The notes under the pieces were generated by a model that searched no databases, had not been told where the DNA came from, and was given only the letters and a program-made list of their open reading frames with translations. A stretch of DNA of 64,000 nucleotides from Corydoras sp. C115 (lineage: Eukaryota > Chordata > Actinopteri > Siluriformes > Callichthyidae), in the NCBI GenBank assembly GCA_019802505.1, contig JAFMOC010000231.1:321001-385000 (forward strand). The letters run 5' to 3'. Both the position numbers and the translations under genes were made by a program. Each line of letters begins with the position of its first letter. The stretch's first letter is position 1. Shown here piece by piece: positions 33,001 through 45,021 of this stretch.

Positions 33001-33700
33001 GGGGTGTGGCCTGTTGGGTCACATGATGCCTCTGCATGACATTCGTGAGGTTCGGTCGCTCGCAAAGTGCTTCACTAGATCTCTGACACCTTCACAACCA
33101 GAGGATCCAACAGGAACATAGCGCCCTCGTGTGGTTAAAGACTATAAGACTAACTTCTGTTTTTACTAATGACATCACACATTTAATAATTAATAAATAT
33201 TGCGCTAAAATAATCAAATTGACTTCGTGAACAATGTTAGTATAAAAACCAAACTTATAATAGATCAGATATAAATAAATAAATAAAATAAACACTTCAC
33301 GTGTGGGTGGCACGGTGGTTTGGCATGTTCTCCTCTCAGCACTAGGGATTCCCGGTTCGAATCCCCATCTGGGTGGAGTTTCCATGTCCTCCCCGTGTCC
33401 GCATGGGTTTCTTCCGGGTTCTCCGGTTTCCTCCCACAGTCCAAAATAATGGATGAAGTCAATTGAGTTCTCCAAATTGCCCCATATAGAGTGTGTGTGT
33501 TTGTGAGTGTGTGTGTGCCTAGATTGCCCCCCTGTCCTGGGTCTATCTGCCCAGTGCCTGATTGCCCACACCCTTCTGATTGACAGCCCCTCACCCGAAC
33601 CACCAAGCTCCTTTAAACCTCCAATCAGAAAGCCCCCTGCGTTCTACTCACCGGCGAGCAACACGAGCACGGCGAGCGCCGCGGTTCCAATGAACAGCAT
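29036..33700 (-). CDS. Trypsinogen-like serine protease, 254 aa
   Basis: This is a secreted digestive-type S1 protease that cleaves after Lys/Arg. Exons (minus): 33700-33652 (ATG), 31708-31540, 31469-31210, 30268-30132, 29185-29036. They total 765 nt with the classical five-exon trypsin layout, including a 137-bp fourth exon. Exon 1 encodes a hydrophobic signal peptide (MLFIGTAALAVLVLLA). The activation site is DDEK followed by IIGGFECPAHSQPWQ. The triad is visible as SAAHC (His), DNDFMLIK (Asp) and GDSGGP (Ser). The specificity Asp189 is in GGKDSCQ, and WGYGC is in the substrate pocket. The C-terminus is DWVDDIIANN. The protein looks intact. Several SINEs lie in its introns. Which fish trypsin paralogue it is cannot be set from sequence reading alone. 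Confidence 0.92.
29310..29660 (-). mobile_element. DANA-like SINE (reverse)
   Basis: This full-length copy has its head (complement of ctaagccaccgtgccgccc) at the right and tail at the left. It is flanked by a near-duplicate ctgtttattaa / ctgtttataaa. It lies in the trypsin intron next to exon 29185-29036 and is head-to-head with the copy at 29,690. Confidence 0.82.
29688..29995 (+). mobile_element. DANA-like SINE (forward)
   Basis: The copy starts with gcgggcggcacggtggctta and a box B word ggttcgaatcc. It has the conserved ttcctcccacagtccaaaaa region and a tail ending with ctattagaggag. A (TA)n tract at 30,002-30,061 follows. It faces the reverse copy at 29,310-29,660, so the two can form a long hairpin in the trypsin pre-mRNA. 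Confidence 0.82.
30556..30872 (-). mobile_element. DANA-like SINE (reverse)
   Basis: This copy lies within a trypsin intron. A G-run at 30,559-30,577 marks the tail side, and the head ends at ccactgtgccatcc. It is followed by a forward partial copy at 30,917-31,180. Confidence 0.8.
30917..31180 (+). mobile_element. DANA-like SINE (forward, 5' truncated and diverged)
   Basis: It begins within the head (taagtggttggcatgttctc), has ggttcgaatccc as box B and ends with gaggattaagatgaagataa. It lies in the trypsin intron just left of exon 31469-31210. Confidence 0.75.
31905..32206 (-). mobile_element. DANA-like SINE (reverse)
   Basis: This copy lies in the first trypsin intron. The duplicated target catcattgtatt appears at both sides (about 31904-31915 and 32206-32217). 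Confidence 0.82.
32566..32820 (-). mobile_element. DANA-like SINE (reverse, head-truncated)
   Basis: The tail gtagggtcgcggtggggg is followed by the conserved region up to gattcgtaccaggaa. The tRNA head is missing. Both sides (32,220-32,560 and 32,830-33,180) are about 90% alike, with attctacatgtttattaata and cctcgtgtggtt, so the SINE sits within a local duplication. Confidence 0.75.
33302..33560 (+). mobile_element. DANA-like SINE (forward)
   Basis: It starts at gtgggtggcacggtggtttg, has ggttcgaatccccatctggg and ends near gtctatctgcccagtgcctg. It lies about 90 bp left of trypsin exon 1. Confidence 0.8.
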
Positions 33701-33744
33701 CCTGAAGACCGCAGAGAGAAGTGAGTGTGAGCGCCACACGGAGG

Positions 33745-33765
33745 CGGGGCTTATATAAACGCTCT
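33745..33765 (-). promoter_or_regulatory. TATA box of the trypsinogen gene
   Basis: The plus-strand word cttatataaacgc (about 33750-33762) reads gcgtttatataag on the minus strand. That is a strong TATA box about 50-60 bp upstream of the ATG at 33700, as expected for a highly expressed pancreatic protease with a short 5' UTR. Confidence 0.65.
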
Positions 33766-33954
33766 GAGGTGAGGTCAGCGCGGGATCAGGTGCGCCACCA
33801 CGCCGCGCCGCTTCTGAAATCCACCAACTGAACAAACGTCTTATCTGAGGGACCTTCTGATCGCAGAACACACAAACGGGTTCCGCAAAAACCCTGCTGC
33901 ATTCTGGGAAAAAAAAAACAGCTACACACGTTACATTCCAAACCTTTAAACAAC

Positions 33955-34600
33955 GCCACGGAACCGAGAACGTTCACAGAACCCCACTGAGGGGAGACCC
34001 GACCCAGAACCGAGAACGTTCACAGAACCACCACTGAGGGGAGACCCGACCCAGAACCGAGAACATTTACAGAACCCCACTGAGGGAAGACCCGACCCCA
34101 CGGAACCGAGAACGTTCACAGAACCCCACTGAGGGAAGACCTGACCCCACGTAACCAAGAACGTTTACAGAACCCCACACTGAGGGGAGACCTGACCCCA
34201 TGGAACCGAGAACGTTTACAGAACCCCGCTGAGGGGAGACCTGACCCAGAACCAAGAACGTTTACAGAACCCCGCTGAGGGGAGACCTGACCCAGAACCA
34301 AGAACGTTTACAGAACCCAGCTGAAGGGAGACCCAACCCCACGGAAGCGAGAACGAAGGGAAGGGAGAACCGACTCCACGGAACCGAGAACGTTTACAGA
34401 ACCCCACTGAGGGGAGACCCGACCCCACCGCCGCGGAATTGAGGGAAGAGAACTGAGAACGTTTACAGAACCCCACTGAGGGGAGACCAGACCCCACGGA
34501 ACCGAGAATGTTTACAGAACCCCGCTGAGGGAAGACCCAACCCCACGGAAGTGAGAACGTTTACAGAACCCCACTGAGGGGAGACCCGACTCCATCCACC
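33955..34600. repeat. About 49-bp minisatellite upstream of trypsinogen
   Basis: About a dozen copies of a unit with accgagaacgtttacagaac, cccactgaggggagacc and cgaccccacgga lie about 200 bp upstream of the trypsin TATA box (the upstream side for this minus-strand gene). Copies vary by loss of short blocks. Open frames of Gly/Ser/Phe repeats are artefacts. Confidence 0.9.
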
Positions 34601-35661
34601 CACCCTGTGTGCACCGGATCGGAACCGGGCCTTCCCCAAACTGTTAGAAGCATACAGTACCCCCCCACCACCACTGGTCTGAGTGCTCTTTTTATTAAGA
34701 CATGTCTCATGTCCATAAATAAGTGGACAGCCCACACATCTCAGATCAAAGCTTTATTTTCTCCTGATCCTCGTTCATCTTCATAACGACGTTAACGGAA
34801 CCGTTACGTGCTCACCGTCGCCGCCGCAGGGACATGGGTCAACTGGACGCAAAAATAACAAATCCATGAAGAAACTCCAGATTAAACATCATGTGATGTT
34901 CCAGTTTTATTCTACTCTTTTATTTCCAAAGTTATCTGGAACCTTAGAACACACACACACACACACACTCTGTGAGGTTTACTGAGTTCCACCTGCTCCC
35001 TTCACATGACCAGACCTTGACCGGGCGTGGTCCTGCCACTCTCTTTAAACACAGGACTGACGGCGCGATGGCGTGAACTAAACACAGTTCAGAGGAACCG
35101 TATAGTTCCAGAACACTCTACACTATACACACACACACACACAACATGGCCAGAGAACGGTATTGGGACACGCCCCCTGCTGGGTGAATGCAGACACGTC
35201 ATTCAGGCTTAAAAAGACACGGGTTTGAGGAGGAGAAACGAACCCATCCAACATCTCTGGGAGTCTCATCTGAGAGCACATGGGTGCGCTCCAACACCTT
35301 TAGAACCTGGAGGAGTTCTGATACTTTTGACGATGCAGCAGCTCTTCAGAACCTCAGGTGGAACCCCAACTTAAACATCAGGAGATAAAAACCGAGGAAA
35401 AAGTCGGGATCATCGCAACGTTCTAACAGCAAATGCATTGTGGACTTATCCTGGAGCTGGCAACCCTAAACCACGCATCGCAGCGAGCAGGCCAAGTTCA
35501 ACACTCATCGGTTCCTCAGGGTGGCGCCGACATCCGATTCAACGCACCATCGATTAAACAACTGTAATCAGCGTCTGTTCCAACAGTGTCACTTAAGGAT
35601 CTAGAACACGATCTAAAACACGGAACCTCCGGCGGGTAGCGCCGCCATCATGGCCCGGCGC
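34601..35661. other. Intergenic / 3' flank of the 23-finger gene
   Basis: No gene is visible. Two TTTATT words at 34,906-34,911 and 34,919-34,924 are candidate poly(A) signals for the minus-strand zinc-finger gene, giving a 3' UTR of roughly 740 nt. Short (CA)n tracts lie at 34,950-34,968 and 35,127-35,142. Confidence 0.35.
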
Positions 35662-38600
35662 TCAGAGTTTCCCGCGGGCGTGATCGATGTAATGCTGATG
35701 TAAATCTTCTTCCTTGCAGAAGGAAGCGCCGCACTCGATGCACGTCAGCGCCTCGCCGTCCGCCTCCGAGTTCCGAGAGGGTTCCCCGCCGGCGGAACAC
35801 TCCCGGTGATGACTGATCAGAAACCGGATCTCCGAGAACGTCTTGGAACAGAGGTCACACTGATACAGGGGCTCGCGTCCGCCCCAGGCCAGCCACGCCG
35901 GCGAGGTTCGAGGCGACGGAACGACCTTCGGCCTGTGGGCCCCCCCCGTGGCGCTGCTGAGGCGGTAGCGCAGCTCGGCCGGGAGGCGACTCCGCATTTC
36001 GTCGTGCCACATGAGATGCTGCTGGAGCTGGGATTCGGTCCAGAAACCACGGCAACAGAGCGCGCAGGAGAACGGTCGGCTCCTCGACGCCTCCTTGTGG
36101 GAGTCCAGCTGCTGCTCGTTCGCGAAGGCTTTGCCACAAATCGGACACTTGTAGAGGAAGACGCCGGCGGAGTCCAGCGTCCGCGCAGACAGAGGGGGTT
36201 CCTTGGGTTTGGGGTTGACGTCCGCGCCGGTACAGACCCTGCGATGGTTCTGGAGGGACGCTTGAGAGCCGTAACGTTTGTTACATCCAGAGCAAGGGAA
36301 GGGTTTGAGGTCCATACTGCCACTTCCCGCTGGACGTCCTCTCGGCCGCTTGTGCTTCTGCCACTTGTGCGCGAGGAGCCCTCGGTTGTTGGAAAAGCTT
36401 TTGTTGCACTGGAGGCACTGATGCCTGGATTTGGGTCTGCCTCTGCTGGTGGACTGGGTCTCACCCGAAGCCTGGGGGGAGTCGGTGACTTTACTCGAGA
36501 ACCCCAGAGCCTCAGGTTCATGGAGATCTTTATCTGAAGGTTCAGAGTAACTGGACGGTATGAGAAGATCTGAATCACCGCCGAAGGCCGGCTTGCTTTT
36601 CAAAGAAGCGCCCTCCAGTTTCCTTGCCGATGGTTGAGGGTGCGATTGGGAGCGGCCCTCGAGCGGGGGGTGATACTTCTGGTGTCGACGGAGAACACAC
36701 AAATAAAAGAACCCCTTTCCACACAGGTTGCATAAGAAGGGTCCATGGTTGGCGCTCGTCCGGAATGTCAAGCTGCTCTTCAGCAAAAAGCGGGTCAGTT
36801 TTTTATCCTTGTGCCACCGTCGGTGTGTCCCAAGGGCGTTGTTCGTCGAAAACCTTCTGCCACACTCCGGGCAATAAAACGCAACCCTGCCTGATCGGTC
36901 AGCTTTTACAGGATGGAGGTCACGCGATTTCAGAGCAGCCTTCTCCTCTTGGAGGTGGGTTTGTTTATGGAGGTCTAACGCCTCCACATCTGAATACGTT
37001 CTGCCACACTGGTCACACCGATGCTTTACCTCTGAAGAAGGCTCTGCGGGTTGGTCTTCGGCTCCAGCATCGCTGTTCTGCACCGGAACCTTGTCCTGGG
37101 TCGTGTTACAATTGTCCACGGCAAGGCCCTCCGCGGTTCCCCGCTCTGACTTCTTACAGTGCTCCCGATGAATCTCCAAAGTGGACGGGCTGTTGAAAAA
37201 GGCAAGACAGTTCTGGCATTGAGGTAAACCAGCGCCCTCCACTGGAAGCCCAGTCTCATAGCCATGGCTCCTCATGTGGAACTGAAGAGCCATGGCACGA
37301 GAGAACAGTTTCCCACAGTACGGACAACTATACGAGTTACTCAACTGTTCCAGTTGGCTGTCAGAAGGTTCTGCCGCCTGGATGGAGCGTAGGTGCAAGT
37401 TCTCCTTGGACTGTTCAAGCTGACTGTGGGAGGACATCCCCGTTTGGTCGATGCCATGGCTACGCAGATGCTTCAGGTAGCAGGCCACCACGCGGTACGA
37501 CTTATCACACACCTCGCATTGCAACAGAGTCCTCGATGAGATGTTGTACCGGCCTCGGCGCTGGCCCGGCTTCTTCTTGCGACCCTTCTTCACCTGGATT
37601 TTGAGGCCATCGTCGTACTGAGTGGAACCCAAATCGGAACACTGTGGATGGTACTGCTTATGATGGAAGAACGCTCCCATGGACCAGAAGCCTTTGCCGC
37701 ATTTCTTGCAGTGATGCACTTTGGGACCCAGAAGCGTCTTTCTCGGATTGAAGCGCTCCGTCTCTTCGTCAGACCGGGTGGATGGACGGGGAGGGTTGGT
37801 GGATTGGTATGTTGTCCTCTCATGATGCCTCATGTGAGCGTGCAGAGCAGAGACACGGGAGAACTGGAGTCCACAGACCGCACATTCCAAACCGTTTTTC
37901 TCTAGCGTGGCGAGTTGGGACGCCATGGACTGGTACGGTTTGCGCTCCTCGTGTTTTCCCAGGTGGTGGTAGTAATCCGCCTTGCTGAAGCTTTCGTGAC
38001 CGCAGATCTCACACTTCATGGTTCTCTTCTTGAGGCCCGGCTTCAGAACGTTCACTTTTTTGCCATAGCGACATTTCTTCCCGAATCTGCCTTTATGCCA
38101 CAACATGTGACAATGCAAGGCCACGGATTTGGCGAAGGTCCGACTACAAACCATACACTCGTACTGCTTATCCTTTGCATCCTGGGTTTGGTTCCCCTCT
38201 CCACCCGGACCTTCTTTAAAATCCGGATCATCCACCTGTACGACGTTAACGTTCAGGTCCTGGCTCGAGGGCGCCATTGCCATGACTTTGGGACACCGGT
38301 CCTCCTGGTCGGACTCGCACAGCAATTCCAGATCAGGATTTGGCTCGCTCCGTGACCCACCATCACTGGGATGGCCAATAGGGGCGTCGGCTCCTAAGTC
38401 TTCAGCGAGTTCCCCTTTTTTGACGTCAGTGTGCAACACTGCACCTGCTGGGGGTTCCTGGTGTCCCACAGGAAAACCGGGTAGCTTCTCTGGGCTGTGC
38501 TGATGGGACTTGACCCCGGATTTGGAACCTTTGTCCAAAATGTCACTGAAGACATCAGTATGGCAGAGCTGGTGCGAATGCAGAGCGGATACTCTGGAAA

Positions 38601-40556
38601 ACCGGCGGCCGCACTCCTGACATTCAAAAGCCTTCTTCTGGAGATGATGGACCTGGTTCAGGAAGCTCTTGGCTGCCAGCTCCTCACTGTGCGCCAGCCT
38701 CTGGTGTTTATTGTAAAACGTGAGGGAGGTGAAACTCTTCCCACACTCTTCGCACTTGAAGTCCTTCACGTCTCCATTGAGGGCTCGTCTCTTGTGCCAG
38801 CGCTGATGACACGCCACGGCGACGGGACTGTCGAAGCTCTTTCCACATTCGCTGCAGTCGAACGAGGGCTTGACTTTGGGTTTGGGCTGAGTGTTGGAAC
38901 AGTTGGCGGAGAACCTCTGGTGAGTGCCCAGGCCCCCCATGGTGCGGAAGGACTTGCCGCAGTAGCACTCAAAGGGTTTGTTTTGGGGCGTCTCGGGAAC
39001 CTCCGGAACCAGGCTGCTGCTGCTGCTGGTGGTGGTGGTGGGGTCTTCATTTTTCACGATGACCTCGGGAACGGGGTTCTTCTCAGGCTCCGTGTTTTTG
39101 GACTTCACCAGCTTCACCTCGTGGCAGTGGCGATGCGCATCGAGAGCAGACGCGCGGGAGTAGCTACGGCCGCAGGTGGGGCACTGGAAGGCCTTCTTCT
39201 TCAGATGGGCCAGCTGATGGAACACGGACTTGGAGGCCTGCTTGTGGGAGCGCTGATGGTTCAGGCACTGCCCGATGGTGGTGTAGGTCTTTCCACATTC
39301 CTTGCAGTCGAACAGCCTCTGCTTCATGAGATGGCTGGGCGGGGGGTCCAGTTTGACGCCTTCGTTGCGATGTTTCATCTGGTGGTTGAAGAACCCTCGG
39401 GAGCTCGAGAACTCCCGGCCACATATGGCGCAGCACAGCATCCGGCGATCTCGGTCCGTGGAAACCAGCAGATTGGCCCACTGCGCGTCCGTGTCCAGGC
39501 AGACAATGGGACCGTCGTGGGTGTGTTCACTCCGCTGACCGCCGCCGTCCTCAAACGTCTCGCTGCTTTCCTCAGAGCGAAACAGCCAATCGCCTACGAA
39601 AAGAGCGCAGAACGGATCAGAACTCCACCCACACAACAGAACTGCACCCAGCCCTCCACCAGAGGGCGCAAAAGTACTGAAGTTAAGTCTCTGACTTAAG
39701 TAAAAGAATTAGTTTATTGTAAAATTATTACTTAATCAAAAGTAGAAGTTTTTTTTTTCTTAAGTATAAAAGTACATCTGTCCACATGAACTTAAACCAG
39801 AGGTTCTTAAACTTTTCAGGCCAATTAGAACCCGTTACCAAACCAAACCTTTCAGGTACCGCCTCTGTTTTTCATGATCACTCAGGTGTGAGTGTATATT
39901 AAAGCAATGAGGTACGAGAGGGGGCGTGGCCTCAGTCTGAATAAATCACAAAAAAGAGGGATTGTTGGGCGCGAGGTGTAGCAGAGTACTGAGAATCCAG
40001 GTTCAAACTCAAATCTGGGTGAAGTTTGCATGTTCTCCCCATGTCCACGTGGGTTTATAAAGTATAATTGATTTATAAATGTATATATGAATAAATAAAC
40101 AGTGTAACGAACTGTAACGAACCTGTTTTTAAAACGTAGTGGGTAGAAATATAAAGTATTAAGTGACAGAAATGCTCACTAAAGAACCTTCATTCATTCA
40201 TTATCTTCCGCTTTATCCTCTATTGAGGTCGGGGGGAGGTTCCCCATGCCCATCCAGGGGAGAACGTTTCGGGCGCTGGGCAGATACACCCAGGACAGGG
40301 CGCCAATCTATCACTGGGCACACACTCACTCACACAGACACACTCTATATGGGGCAATTTGGAGAACTCAATTGATTGATCCATGTTTTTGGACTGTGGG
40401 AAGAAACCGGAGAACCCGGAGGAATCCCACGTGGACACGGGGAGAACATGGAAACTCCACCCAGATGGGGATTTGAGCCGGGAATCCCTAGTGCTGAGAG
40501 GAGAACATGCTAAACCACTAAGCCACCGTGCCGCCTCTAGTAAAAAACAAATACGT

Positions 40557-40603
<47 letters not shown>

Positions 40604-41821
40604 ACTTAAGTAACGTAACACAGTACATTTACATCATTACTGACCATCTCTGCCCTCCTCATAACTCCCCCATGTCTACCCACGACTCCACTCAGCGTTC
40701 CACCCAAAATGGTGACCCTTCTCTTTAAATTCATGATGTTCGGAGGCACGATGGCAGAACCGCAGTATTTAAACATGGACTTTGGTTCGTTGAGGACGAG
40801 TTTCTGACTTTCTGAATGTAATTGCTCTTAAATTCAGGCTGCGTGCGTTTGTACGTTTAAATTAGCCTTTGATTGTTTTTTTTTGTTTTTTTTTTGTCCG
40901 GTTTGTATTCTATAAAAGTGGGTCATGACCATGAGAACATGTGGGTCCTGTGCCGAGACCAGCAGAGAACCCCTGCTTTCATTTCAGTTCATTTCATAAC
41001 AAGCTCCACCTCCAGTTCGATCCCCGGTTCGATTTCCGGTACCAACGAGTACTACGGCTGAAGTGCCCTCGGTCATGGCTCCTAACCCCAATTGCTCCCC
41101 ATGCGCCATGTACAGGGCTGCCCACTGTGCTGTGTGTGTGTGTGTGTGTATATCACACCATGTGTGTTTACCCCAGTTTCCTCCCAGAGTCCAAAAACAT
41201 AGATTCAAGGTGAATTGGCTTTTCTAAATTGCCCCTATATAGTGTGTATGTATATTTCTGTGTGAGTGAGTGTGCCCGGCGGTAGATTGGCTCCCTGTCC
41301 TGGGTGTATCTCCACAAACCCCAATCTGGATGGAGGTTCCATGTTCTCCCTGTGTCTGCGCCGGTTTCCTCCCACAGTCCAAAAACATGGATTCAAGGTG
41401 AATTGAATGCTCTAAATTGCATCCCATAGTGTTTGAGTGTGTGAGCAATGATAGATTGGCACCCTGTTCTGGGTGCATCTCCCCAGCACCCGAAACGTTC
41501 TACCCTGGATGGTCACGGGGAACACATTCCTGGAACTCTAGTAGATCCTCTGATCAAGTGATTTTGTTTTTAAATCATTAAACAAGTTTATTTTATCACT
41601 AAATAATCGTTTATACACACACACGGCTTTGGATAAGCCGTAATTCTAATTTCATAATTCTAATTGAACACACGTGATCACTGATTATTAAAAACTTTGT
41701 TAAATTTACGGGAGAACATGCCAAAGTATCTGGCACGCGATGACGCCGATCGCATGAGGGATCTAATTGAAAACGAAAAAGTGCCGATGTGCCTGTGATT
41801 GATCGGTTAAATTTGATTTAA

Positions 41822-41866
<45 letters not shown>

Positions 41867-42399
41867 CATATATATATGACGTCACAAGGCCAGCCCTCCA
41901 TCCTCCAGCCGTTTTGTTAGAATTATGATGCTGCGAAATCAAACTGAGTGAATGTGACTCATGATTAATATTAATATTATAATGAACTCATTTAAATGAT
42001 TAAACGGGTTAATTAGCGGGTGTGTTTGTGTAAACACGTTAACCTTTGATCTTCATGTCGGAGATGTTTACTGCCCCCCCGCAGCCGCTGCTCCTTACCG
42101 TCGGTGCTCTCATCTCTGCCGGAGAACTCGGAGCTCCTGTCGGTCTCCTCCGGCTCCCGCAGCCCCGGCTCCCGCAGCCCCGGCTCCCGCTGTCCCGGCG
42201 GATGAACCGTGGGGTAGTCGCGGTCCTCCGGCGGCTCCTCTTTGATCACGACCAGCGCGGCGGCGCTGTCCCCGGTGTCTGACTCCCGCCCTGCGGCGGG
42301 GCTGGGGCAGTCCGTGGGCTCGGGGCTGGTGGTGTTGGTGTTTTTGGTGTTGGTGGTGTTTGTGGTGTTGCAGACATCCGCCGAATCCGCAGCGGCCAT
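35662..42399 (-). CDS. Multi-C2H2 zinc-finger protein, 1,410 aa, 23 fingers
   Basis: This is a likely nuclear DNA-binding transcription regulator. There are two coding exons (minus): 42399-42099 and 39593-35662, phase 1, totalling 4,233 nt. Exon 1 starts MAAADSADVCN and ends in an acidic region with VIKEEPPED, a sumoylation-type motif common at the N-terminus of fish zinc-finger proteins. An in-frame ATG 48 bases further upstream (42447) is an alternative start. Exon 2 encodes about 23 C2H2 fingers separated by long, non-TGEKP linkers (for example FDCKECGKTYTTIGQCLNH, YKCPICGKAFANEQQLDSH). A few have altered final ligands (CxC in one; Cys or no final His in others). No KRAB, SCAN or BTB domain is seen. 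I do not recognise a specific orthologue. The intron holds SINEs and low-complexity tracts. Confidence 0.9.
40190..40540 (-). mobile_element. DANA-like SINE (reverse)
   Basis: This copy is complete. Tail cattatcttccgctttatcc is at the left and head actaagccaccgtgccgcc at the right. It is followed by an A40 run at 40,561-40,600 that belongs to flanking low-complexity sequence. Confidence 0.85.
41165..41530 (+). mobile_element. Two partial DANA-like SINE copies in tandem
   Basis: The middle-to-tail portion (ttcctcccagagtccaaaaa to ctgtcctgggtgtatct) is followed at once by a second copy beginning ccccaatctggatggagg. Both are in forward orientation and diverged from the main family. Confidence 0.7.
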
Positions 42400-42501
42400 G
42401 TTGCTCCTCCGGCGTTCCGTCCCGCGCGCGCCCTCCCACGGAAACACGCAGCGCGTTTCGCGGGAAACGAACTGACGTCACAGTGTGCGTGCGGTGCGTG
42501 C

Positions 42502-42536
<35 letters not shown>

Positions 42537-42600
42537 CGTGTGCGTGTGCGTACGCAACGTGCTCCTCTTCCCACCCGTATTCCTCCCACACCCCCTCCCC
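42400..42600 (-). promoter_or_regulatory. CpG-rich promoter of the 23-finger gene
   Basis: The GC- and CpG-rich stretch just upstream of the ATG at 42399 (cgcgcgcgccctcccacgg, gcgcgtttcgcgggaaacg) ends in a (TG)n/(CG)-containing tract at 42,505-42,550. No TATA box is visible, which fits a CpG-type promoter. Confidence 0.45.
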
Positions 42601-42769
42601 ACCTCCACGGCTACATTTACAGCTCGAGCTCATTAACAATTCATTTCATAGTTTAAATTATAAACGAATTATATTTAAAACTTTAGAATAACATGTTTCA
42701 TTTACAATTAATTATATAAAATATAAAGTATGAATCCACCCGAATAAGAAGGCCGATCTGAATAGACCC

Positions 42770-43257
<488 letters not shown>

Positions 43258-43260
<3 letters not shown>

Positions 43261-43540
43261 GAGACACAGTGGCTTAGTGGTTGGCATGTTCTCCTCTCTG
43301 CGCTAGGGATTCCAGGTTCAAGTCCCAATCTGGGTGGAGTTTCCATGTTTTCACAGACACACTGTATATGGGGCAATTTAGAGCATTCAACTTACCTTGA
43401 ATCCATGTTTTTGGACTGTGGGAGGAAACCGCAGAACATGCGAGGAGAACATTCAAACTCCACCCAGACTGGGATTCGAACCTGGATCCCCAGCTTTGAG
43501 AGGAGAACATGCAAATCACTAAGACGCCATGCTGCATTTC
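43258..43540. mobile_element. Rearranged DANA-like SINE: forward head joined to reverse body
   Basis: A forward head (gacacagtggcttagtggtt ... ggtggagtttccatg, 43,258-43,352) is fused to a reverse copy whose own head lies at the right end (43,353-43,540, complement of ctaagacgccatgc). The two parts are inverted relative to each other. Confidence 0.72.
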
Positions 43541-43570
43541 AGCCACAATTATCTGTAAATGTAAAAATGA

Positions 43571-43948
43571 TGGCGGCGCGGTGGCTTAGTGGTTTGGCAT
43601 GTTCTCCTCTCAGCACTAGGGATTCCCGGTTCGAATCCCCATCTGGGTGGAGTTTCCATGTTCTCCCCGTGTCCACGTGGGTTTCCTCCGGGTTCTCCGC
43701 TTTCCTCCCACAGTCCAAAAACATGGATCAAGGTCAATTGAGTTCTCCAAATTGCCCCATATAGAGTGTGTCTGTGTGTGTGAGTGAGTGTGTGTCCAGT
43801 GATAGATTGCCCCCCTGTCCTGGATGTATCTGCCCAGCGCCCGAAACGTTCTCTCCTGGATGGGCATGGGGAACCAAACCCCCCCCCCCCCCCCCCCCCC
43901 CCCCCGACCCTAATATAGGATAAAGCAGAAGATAATGAATGAATTAAC
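43571..43948 (+). mobile_element. DANA-like SINE (forward)
   Basis: The copy starts ggcggcgcggtggcttagtg and ends ggataaagcagaagataatg. A near-perfect duplication aaatgtaaaaatgat / aaatgtgaaaatgat flanks it (43,555-43,570 and 43,949-43,964). It contains a long C-run at 43,878-43,905. Confidence 0.85.
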
Positions 43949-43984
43949 AAATGTGAAAATGATTATCAGGTTCTCCTCCTCAGG

Positions 43985-44215
43985 GCATCACAGCTCCTGT
44001 GATCAGACTGATGGGGTTTGTAGTTCTGCAGGTCCATTCTGTAGTCCATCAGTTCCTCTACAGATGCTGTCAGTCCCTTCACTCTGTTCTCTGATGATCA
44101 GGACCATGGGCAGAGCAGGGGTTATCAGGGTGGTGGATGATTCTCAGCACTGCAGTGACGCTGACATGGCGGTGCAGCTGTGTGTGAGATCATTGATGAA
44201 GAACGAGGATGAGGA
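43985..44215 (+). repeat. Dispersed fish repeat (gtagttctgcagg ... actgcagtgacgctgacatg)
   Basis: The stretch contains words that I recognise as a widespread fish repeat family (ttctgatgatcaggaccatg, gtggtggatgattctcagca). Fragmentary relatives occur near 30,420-30,545 and 59,865-59,930. The 163-codon open frame across it is not a gene. The transposon class is unknown to me. Confidence 0.5.
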
Positions 44216-44979
44216 ACACACTCTGCAGCAACTGTGGAGCCGCAAGGGTGTACGGGCAGGGTGTGCTGGAGCCTATCCCAGTGGTCATAGGGCAGAGGAG
44301 GAGAATCTCTCTGAAAAGCTCACTCACTTCAGTTCTGCTCTAAAACTGGATCACAGACATGAGGAGAACATGCCAACTCTACACAGAGCATGTTTCATTC
44401 CTACCCATCATGCACCTCACCTCTGATAGATTCATTCCATCACATCTCAAACTCATCACCCCATCGTGAGGTCACATCATCAAACTTATTACCCAGAATT
44501 CCTCCTGTGTAGTAATGTTGATCAGCTGGTGTACGTGGTGAGGAGGGCAGATGTTTCGGGGGGGGGGGGGGGGGGGGGGGTTGGCAACTGGTATCGTCAG
44601 ATTGGCTGAGTGTCAACACCAGCTCAGTGGGTAATACACGGTTACCATGGCAACAGGAACCACTGCCGGTCATTTACACATGTTAAGACTGGTGTGTGTG
44701 TGTGTGTGTGTGTGTGTGTACACCCTGGTGTTATCTCCACTCCATCATTATGAACTCACCTACAAATCAGGACTCCAACCTCCGTCCCCCCGTCCGTCTC
44801 ATGTCTCCTGTCTGCTTCGCCGTGCGCATGACCATGCTTGCTCCTGATTGGCCGGTGGCCGGGAGAAGTGAAGCTGTGGGTCCAATCAGAGGCCGTTCTG
44901 TGACGAGCGGTGGGCGCCGCCTGCTTTATGAATCAGAGCTGTGCGTCTCCTCGTCTCTAACGTCTCTCTGATCTCAGTT

Positions 44980-45021
<42 letters not shown>

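Larger units (their letters stand above)
39594..42098. other. Intron of the 23-finger gene: SINEs, poly-A and (TA)n
   Basis: The intron contains a short forward SINE scrap (about 39,998-40,055), a full reverse SINE (40,190-40,540), a long poly-A (40,561-40,600), two tandem forward SINE fragments (41,165-41,530) and a (TA)n tract (41,823-41,876). A motif agggggcgtggcctcagtct near 39,915-39,940 belongs to the dispersed repeat seen at 13,440 and 16,750. No further exon is visible. Confidence 0.6.

Noticed and set aside
38497..39699. 400-codon plus-strand frame
   Set aside because: It is the antisense shadow of the GC-rich multi-finger exon on the minus strand, with no family motifs.
43935..44426. 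163-codon plus-strand frame
   Set aside because: It overlaps a dispersed repeat family and shows no conserved domain.
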